A DNA stretch of 44,746 bases from NCBI GenBank assembly GCA_029882515.1, contig JAOUKN010000004.1, forward strand, positions 1 through 44,746. The letters are read 5' to 3'. Positions 41,030 to 44,746 of the stretch are shown here, one piece after another. The translations under genes and the position numbers were made by a program. The notes under the pieces were generated by a model. It did not search any database and was not told where the DNA came from. It saw nothing but the letters and a program-made list of their open reading frames with translations. The stretch comes from Candidatus Bathyarchaeota archaeon (GTDB lineage: Archaea > Thermoproteota > Bathyarchaeia > Bathyarchaeales > Bathyarchaeaceae). Every line of letters starts with the position of its first letter. The first letter of the stretch is position 1.

Positions 41030-43954
41030 TTACCCTACGATTTTTCTTTCTCTTTTTTTAGTCTGCCAGTAAGGTTTGGTCCTCAAATACTGAACCTTTG
41101 CCTGCAACAAATCCACATAAAAATCTTCTTCCTTAGGATGCATCTTCCCCAGTATTCTGAAAGCCGTTTCAGGTCCCACACCCTTCACTTGAAGAGCAAT
41201 CAATGCCTTCTTACCATAGCTTAATGCGAGGTCCGCAGTACGTCGTGCGTATGTCAGTTGCTCGAGTTCTTCTGCGGATACTTCCTTCCCTTCCAGCCTT
41301 CGTTTGAGAATATCCCGAAGATTACTTGAATCGACATAGAATCCAAGAGATGCCAACAAATTTGCTCCACACTTTTCGCAGGCCGGATTCGCCGGCAGTT
41401 CACGTATGCGCCTTTCTGCCAACCATTCACCACATGACAAACAGAAAAGAGTGGTTTTCCTCGCCAAAATTGCTCTCTTCATTCGTTCAATATTGCTTAA
41501 GAGAACCCGTTCCGGAGCCATTAACTCTGGAACATCAGAATACTTCGCAAGAATGTGATAAGCAAGGGGTGTTGAACTTTCCAAACGAAGTAGAGTGCTG
41601 ACTTTGATCTTGCCACTTCTGATATCCTTCATAATCTTTTTCACAGAAGCAACATCAAGTTTGGAGGTCATGGCTTCCCGAATTGTCTCTTCGTAGATAG
41701 GAGTTTTCTTGAACCGCCTGGGCAATCGAGCAAGTGCCTCAGGTCCCATGGTTCTTCCACGGGGAAGGGCTCCAAACCTCTCCGCTACAAACTTCATTTT
41801 ATACGAAAATGGAAAACGAGCTTGAAGATACTCTTCAAATGCTCCATCTATTCGCTTCGTTGTCAAGTTGAAGAGTAGAGAAGGTAGATTGTCAAGATCG
41901 TGTAGTTCCACTTTTCGGGGAGTTTCTACCAAGATACGGTAACCGTCATTCCACCAGCCCACTATAAGTTCATGATCAGATAGAATCGGGTCAAAAATAC
42001 ATCCAAAAGTTCGATTGACAACTTCCCCAAAGCATGCGTGAATTATGATGTATTTGTCAAAGGCTTCAATTAAAATGTGGTTGTCCGTGGGAAGAGGCGC
42101 CCCCTGCTTCAAATGTTCATAAATTTCTTCAATGGGTTTCAGAAGGGTTAGTTTATTTGAGGAAAGTTTTTCCGCAAGCTTTTCAGCCACTATATCAAAT
42201 TTTTTATCGGTATCTAATTTCTTAGATATTAAGCCTCTAAGTTTGCCAACCTCCTGAGCCAACGTAAGTGGCACTGGAAGAATCTCTCCGTCCCAACTGG
42301 GTATTGCTGCCATAGGATCTTCTGAGGGAACAACATAAACGGTTCCTGTTTCATCTTCTATTTGAACAATCCGCCAGACTTTGCCTCTGCATATGAAATT
42401 GAGCCCTATTCGAGCCCTAAGTGCCATAAACTCGTCACCAAGGGTTCCAATAGTGCGGTCTGAGATAACGTCTACGATGGGATACCGCCGTTCATCTGGG
42501 ATCGTAGAAAGGTTCTCGTAATAGTAAGACCTTGTTTTCCGTGTTCTCTTCAATAAATCTCCTTCTACCCAGACTTCCCCCAATCTACGTAAGTAGTTTA
42601 TAACATCTAAAAGTTTAGTTTCAGAAATATTGCGGTAGGGATGTGCTCGATGTAGAATCTCAAGAATTTCTGTGACTGCCGCCTGTTTCTTATCTAATAC
42701 GATTCCTGCAACTTGGTGTGCTAAGACATCTAAGGCATTTTCGTGTATGCGAATGGGCTCTAACCGGTTTTTGTAGGCTTGTTGTGCAGCAGCTATACCT
42801 TCTAAAATGTCATCTGGAAATGCTGTAACAACAATTCCCTTTGAAACTAAGTCCAACTTGTGCCCGCTTCTTCCCACTCGCTGAATTAGGCTACTTACTT
42901 GTCGAGGCGAAAGATATTGAATAACTAGGTCAATATGTCCTATATCGATTCCCAATTGTAGCGTGCTAGTACACACAATTGCCTTCAAAGCTTTGGTTTT
43001 GAACTCATCTTCAATAAGACTTCTTTCCTCCTTTGACAAAGACCCATGATGAACTGCGATGCTTGATGTAAGTTGATTGAACTTGTGTCCCAGCATTTCA
43101 GCATTAGTTCTACTGTTCACAAAGATTAAGGTGGAAGTGTGTTGATTCACTAAATCTGACATTCGTCGTATTCGTGCTGCTGCCTCGGGAGGAGTCCTTA
43201 ATTTCTGAGCCAAGTCATAATCTTGATCTTGTGGTACAGGATATTCCACGCTATATTGATAATCCTTTGGTATAGGTACTTCGATTATTTCAAAAGCACG
43301 ACGTGTACCAACTATGAACTTCGCGATTTTTTCAGGATTACCAATAGTGGCGGACAAGCCTACTCTTTGAAATTCGCTTTTGACAAGTTCAGATAATCGC
43401 TCTAAGGCGACTGTAAGCTGAATACCACGTTTCTCCTCCGCAAGCTCGTGCACTTCATCAATTATCACATAACGAATATGACTGAGATGCTGCCTCATTC
43501 GAGTTCCGGGCAAGATAGCCTGTAATGTTTCAGGTGTAGTCACCAACATGTGAGGGGGATGAATCGCTTGCCTTCGACGAATCTTAACTTCAGTGTCCCC
43601 ATGTCGAACCTCAATCGAAATGTCTAAATTCTGTGCCCAGAACGATAAGCGCTTTATCAAATCACGGTTGAGTGCACGGAGCGGTGTAATGTACAGAATT
43701 TGGACCCCTTTCTTGTCAGGTTGCTGAACAAAATTAGAGAATATCGGAAGGAGAACCGCCTCTGTTTTCCCACTTCCAGTAGGTGCGATCAAAAGAACGT
43801 TCTCTCCCTTAAGAATGGATGGGATAGCCTTAACCTGCGGCATGGTTGGTTCCGAAATTCCTAATATGGACAATGCTTTCGAGACTGGTTTAGCCAGTAA
43901 ACTGAAAACAATTGGGGGAGTAGGCGTTTCTGTCATCTCTAAGACCGTTTTCAT
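41030..43954 (-). CDS. Lhr-type superfamily 2 DNA/RNA helicase
   Basis: A 974-residue helicase of the Lhr group (COG1201). Walker A is LLIAPTGSGKTEAVLLP (K63). Next come VTTPETLQAI, IDEVHELAEEKRG (DEVH), VGLSATIGNPEKIA, VHHGSLSKEERSLI, CTSTLQLGIDIGHIDLVIQY and SLIQRVGRSGH. A winged-helix and Lhr core follow, then a zinc pair (FCLSCGEWLAER, ACEKCGANLL) and a C-terminal helix-hairpin-helix (ALQVKGVGPETAFRILGKMH). The zinc/HhH tail is an archaeal feature. It unwinds DNA or RNA:DNA hybrids in repair. Confidence 0.92.
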   Translation of the reverse strand: MKTVLEMTETPTPPIVFSLLAKPVSKALSILGISEPTMPQVKAIPSILKGENVLLIAPTGSGKTEAVLLPIFSNFVQQPDKKGVQILYITPLRALNRDLIKRLSFWAQNLDISIEVRHGDTEVKIRRRQAIHPPHMLVTTPETLQAILPGTRMRQHLSHIRYVIIDEVHELAEEKRGIQLTVALERLSELVKSEFQRVGLSATIGNPEKIAKFIVGTRRAFEIIEVPIPKDYQYSVEYPVPQDQDYDLAQKLRTPPEAAARIRRMSDLVNQHTSTLIFVNSRTNAEMLGHKFNQLTSSIAVHHGSLSKEERSLIEDEFKTKALKAIVCTSTLQLGIDIGHIDLVIQYLSPRQVSSLIQRVGRSGHKLDLVSKGIVVTAFPDDILEGIAAAQQAYKNRLEPIRIHENALDVLAHQVAGIVLDKKQAAVTEILEILHRAHPYRNISETKLLDVINYLRRLGEVWVEGDLLKRTRKTRSYYYENLSTIPDERRYPIVDVISDRTIGTLGDEFMALRARIGLNFICRGKVWRIVQIEDETGTVYVVPSEDPMAAIPSWDGEILPVPLTLAQEVGKLRGLISKKLDTDKKFDIVAEKLAEKLSSNKLTLLKPIEEIYEHLKQGAPLPTDNHILIEAFDKYIIIHACFGEVVNRTFGCIFDPILSDHELIVGWWNDGYRILVETPRKVELHDLDNLPSLLFNLTTKRIDGAFEEYLQARFPFSYKMKFVAERFGALPRGRTMGPEALARLPRRFKKTPIYEETIREAMTSKLDVASVKKIMKDIRSGKIKVSTLLRLESSTPLAYHILAKYSDVPELMAPERVLLSNIERMKRAILARKTTLFCLSCGEWLAERRIRELPANPACEKCGANLLASLGFYVDSSNLRDILKRRLEGKEVSAEELEQLTYARRTADLALSYGKKALIALQVKGVGPETAFRILGKMHPKEEDFYVDLLQAKVQYLRTKPYWQTKKRERKIVG

Positions 43955-44059
43955 TTAATCTACTTCTCACGGTCTCATAATCCTTTCTAAGCAACGCAGA
44001 AACATAGAGAGATACCACTACCAAAAGAAAGAAGGAATGCGCTGGAACTGTAATTGTGT

Positions 44060-44281
44060 TTATGCTTGTTTTCGAGGTCCGCTAAGATAAGCCCAAAGCA
44101 CTAGCACTAGCATCGTCAATATGGCGCCAGCAATTCCCGACAAGACCCATTCAGCTTGAAGCACTTGTGGAAAGATTGATAGGACAATAGGCAATACTGT
44201 ATGATAGGCAAAGTTCGCTAAAATTCCAGCTAGGAAGCCCAATATGGCAAATATCCCGAGTATTTTTATTCTTTCACTCAT
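44060..44281 (-). CDS. Small two-helix membrane protein
   Basis: A 73-residue protein with two hydrophobic helices (ILGIFAILGFLAGILANFAY and GIAGAILTMLVLVLWAYL) and a basic C-terminus (GPRKQA). The ATG at 44281 follows TGGTAGAAAG-type purine-rich sequence. No family is recognised. It has a 105-base gap to the helicase and diverges from the ESCRT-III gene. Confidence 0.55.
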   Translation of the reverse strand: MSERIKILGIFAILGFLAGILANFAYHTVLPIVLSIFPQVLQAEWVLSGIAGAILTMLVLVLWAYLSGPRKQA

Positions 44282-44483
44282 TGCTCTCGCCTTCTAGTTA
44301 CTTTGCTTTCTACCATTTCTAAATTTGTGCTTTTTTAGTCTAACTTACATAATTATGTCTATTTGCCAGGTTCGACTGTTTCTCTCTTTGCATATGTGAT
44401 TTAAAGTTCAAAATGCAGACTAAAGGGGAACACAGAGCCAGACATATACGTGAATGTTCTTAGCATGTTAAAAATGTAATAAT

Positions 44484-44496
44484 AGGCTTAAAGCCT
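44484..44496. promoter_or_regulatory. Inverted repeat before the ESCRT-III gene
   Basis: AGGCTT-A-AAGCCT is a perfect repeat with a one-base centre, 23 bases before the TTG start and 9 bases before the GGAGG site. A TATA-like A/T-rich run (TTAAAAATGTAATAAT) stands at 44469-44484. It would lie at or just after the transcription start. Confidence 0.4.
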
Positions 44497-44518
44497 CTCT
44501 CCCTTCGGAGGAAACTAT

Positions 44519-44746
44519 TTGTCAGAGAAATTCGCTAAAAAATGGGGAGAAGGGTATGATCAAACGCCTATCCACAAAAGAGTACAAGAGGCTATTCACC
44601 CTCCGGGACCATTGAAACCCCGCCTAGACATTGCAGTCAGAGGAATAGAACTGCAAATCCAAAGATTAGACAAAGCTAGTTCCCGCTTTTCGGAACGTGA
44701 CAAGTCAATCTTCGCAAGAATAGTGAATGCATACTCGAAACATGAT
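44519..44746 (+). CDS. ESCRT-III/CdvB (Snf7)-like protein, 5' end only
   Basis: The frame from TTG 44519 is open to the window edge (76 residues) and reads SEKFAKKWGEGYDQTP, IHKRVQEAIHPPGPLKPRLD, IAVRGIELQIQRLDKASSRF, SERDKSIFARIVNAYSKHD. A basic first helix followed by a long helix of IxxLDxxSxRFxERDKxxFxxxVxAY form is the archaeal CdvB/ESCRT-III pattern. GGAGGAAACTAT places the ribosome site 6-8 bases before TTG. These proteins form membrane-remodelling filaments in division. The C-terminal part, including any MIM or winged helix, is outside the window. Confidence 0.85.
   Translation, partial: MSEKFAKKWGEGYDQTPIHKRVQEAIHPPGPLKPRLDIAVRGIELQIQRLDKASSRFSERDKSIFARIVNAYSKHD

Noticed and set aside
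1-44746. CRISPR arrays
   Set aside because: No regularly spaced 24-40 base direct repeats were seen; the dispersed GCGCGC tracts are too short and irregular.

Overview
The window is archaeal. It encodes the archaeal/eukaryotic-type ribosomal protein eL33 (L35Ae), Trm1, an Lhr-type helicase, the start of an ESCRT-III/CdvB-like protein together with FtsZ, and most of a tetrahydromethanopterin (H4MPT) C1 pathway (formylmethanofuran dehydrogenase, Mch, Mtd) plus F420 chemistry (CofE, FrhB-like, LLM oxidoreductase). No methyl-CoM reductase gene is present. MetF/MetV stand where a methanogen would have Mer, and an MtrH homologue stands alone. This combination fits a Bathyarchaeia-like lineage. That placement is inference from gene content, not from a tree.

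Layout. 1-4.2 kb: M32 carboxypeptidase (cut by the window edge), eL33, an orphan PD-(D/E)XK nuclease, a pyruvate-kinase-C-like protein and a frameshifted nitroreductase. 4.2-7.6 kb: MFS transporter diverging from a HemL-like aminotransferase, then CofE. 7.6-9.5 kb: two decayed, same-orientation copies of a tyrosine-recombinase 3' end that bracket a membrane-anchored protein with ten-residue repeats. 9.5-12.1 kb: class C beta-lactamase-like hydrolase and small or membrane proteins. 12.2-13.8 kb: FtsZ and a winged-helix protein. 13.9-17.3 kb, minus strand: MobA, FdhD, a RimK/MptN-type ligase and a PPP phosphatase. 17.6-20.6 kb: FrhB-like flavoprotein, a coiled-coil protein and an ECF S component.

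20.7-32.3 kb is the metabolic heart. MtrH is followed by a GNAT. The minus-strand run fwdD-fwdB-fwdA-fwdC-mch-corrinoid protein is nearly gapless. Diverging from it on the plus strand are a four-domain ferredoxin/MvhD-like electron carrier, metV, metF and mtd. Together these can interconvert CO2 (as formylmethanofuran) and methyl-H4MPT. The formyltransferase Ftr is not in the window, and MetFV presumably replaces Mer. The corrinoid protein lacks the cobalt-ligating histidine of its family, and the carrier gene has no ordinary start codon in its main frame; both deserve checking.

32.4-38.4 kb: HD phosphohydrolase, three unrecognised plus-strand genes, an HdrD-like iron-sulfur protein, an LLM oxidoreductase and a SAM-like/HhH protein. 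38.5-44.7 kb: GNAT, Trm1, DUF1028, Lhr helicase, a small membrane protein and the 5' end of an ESCRT-III gene.

Across the window, short alternating CG/GC tracts (GCGCGC-containing) sit almost only between genes, and several promoters or starts carry clear inverted repeats. All calls rest on reading the sequence and translations by eye; no database search was run.
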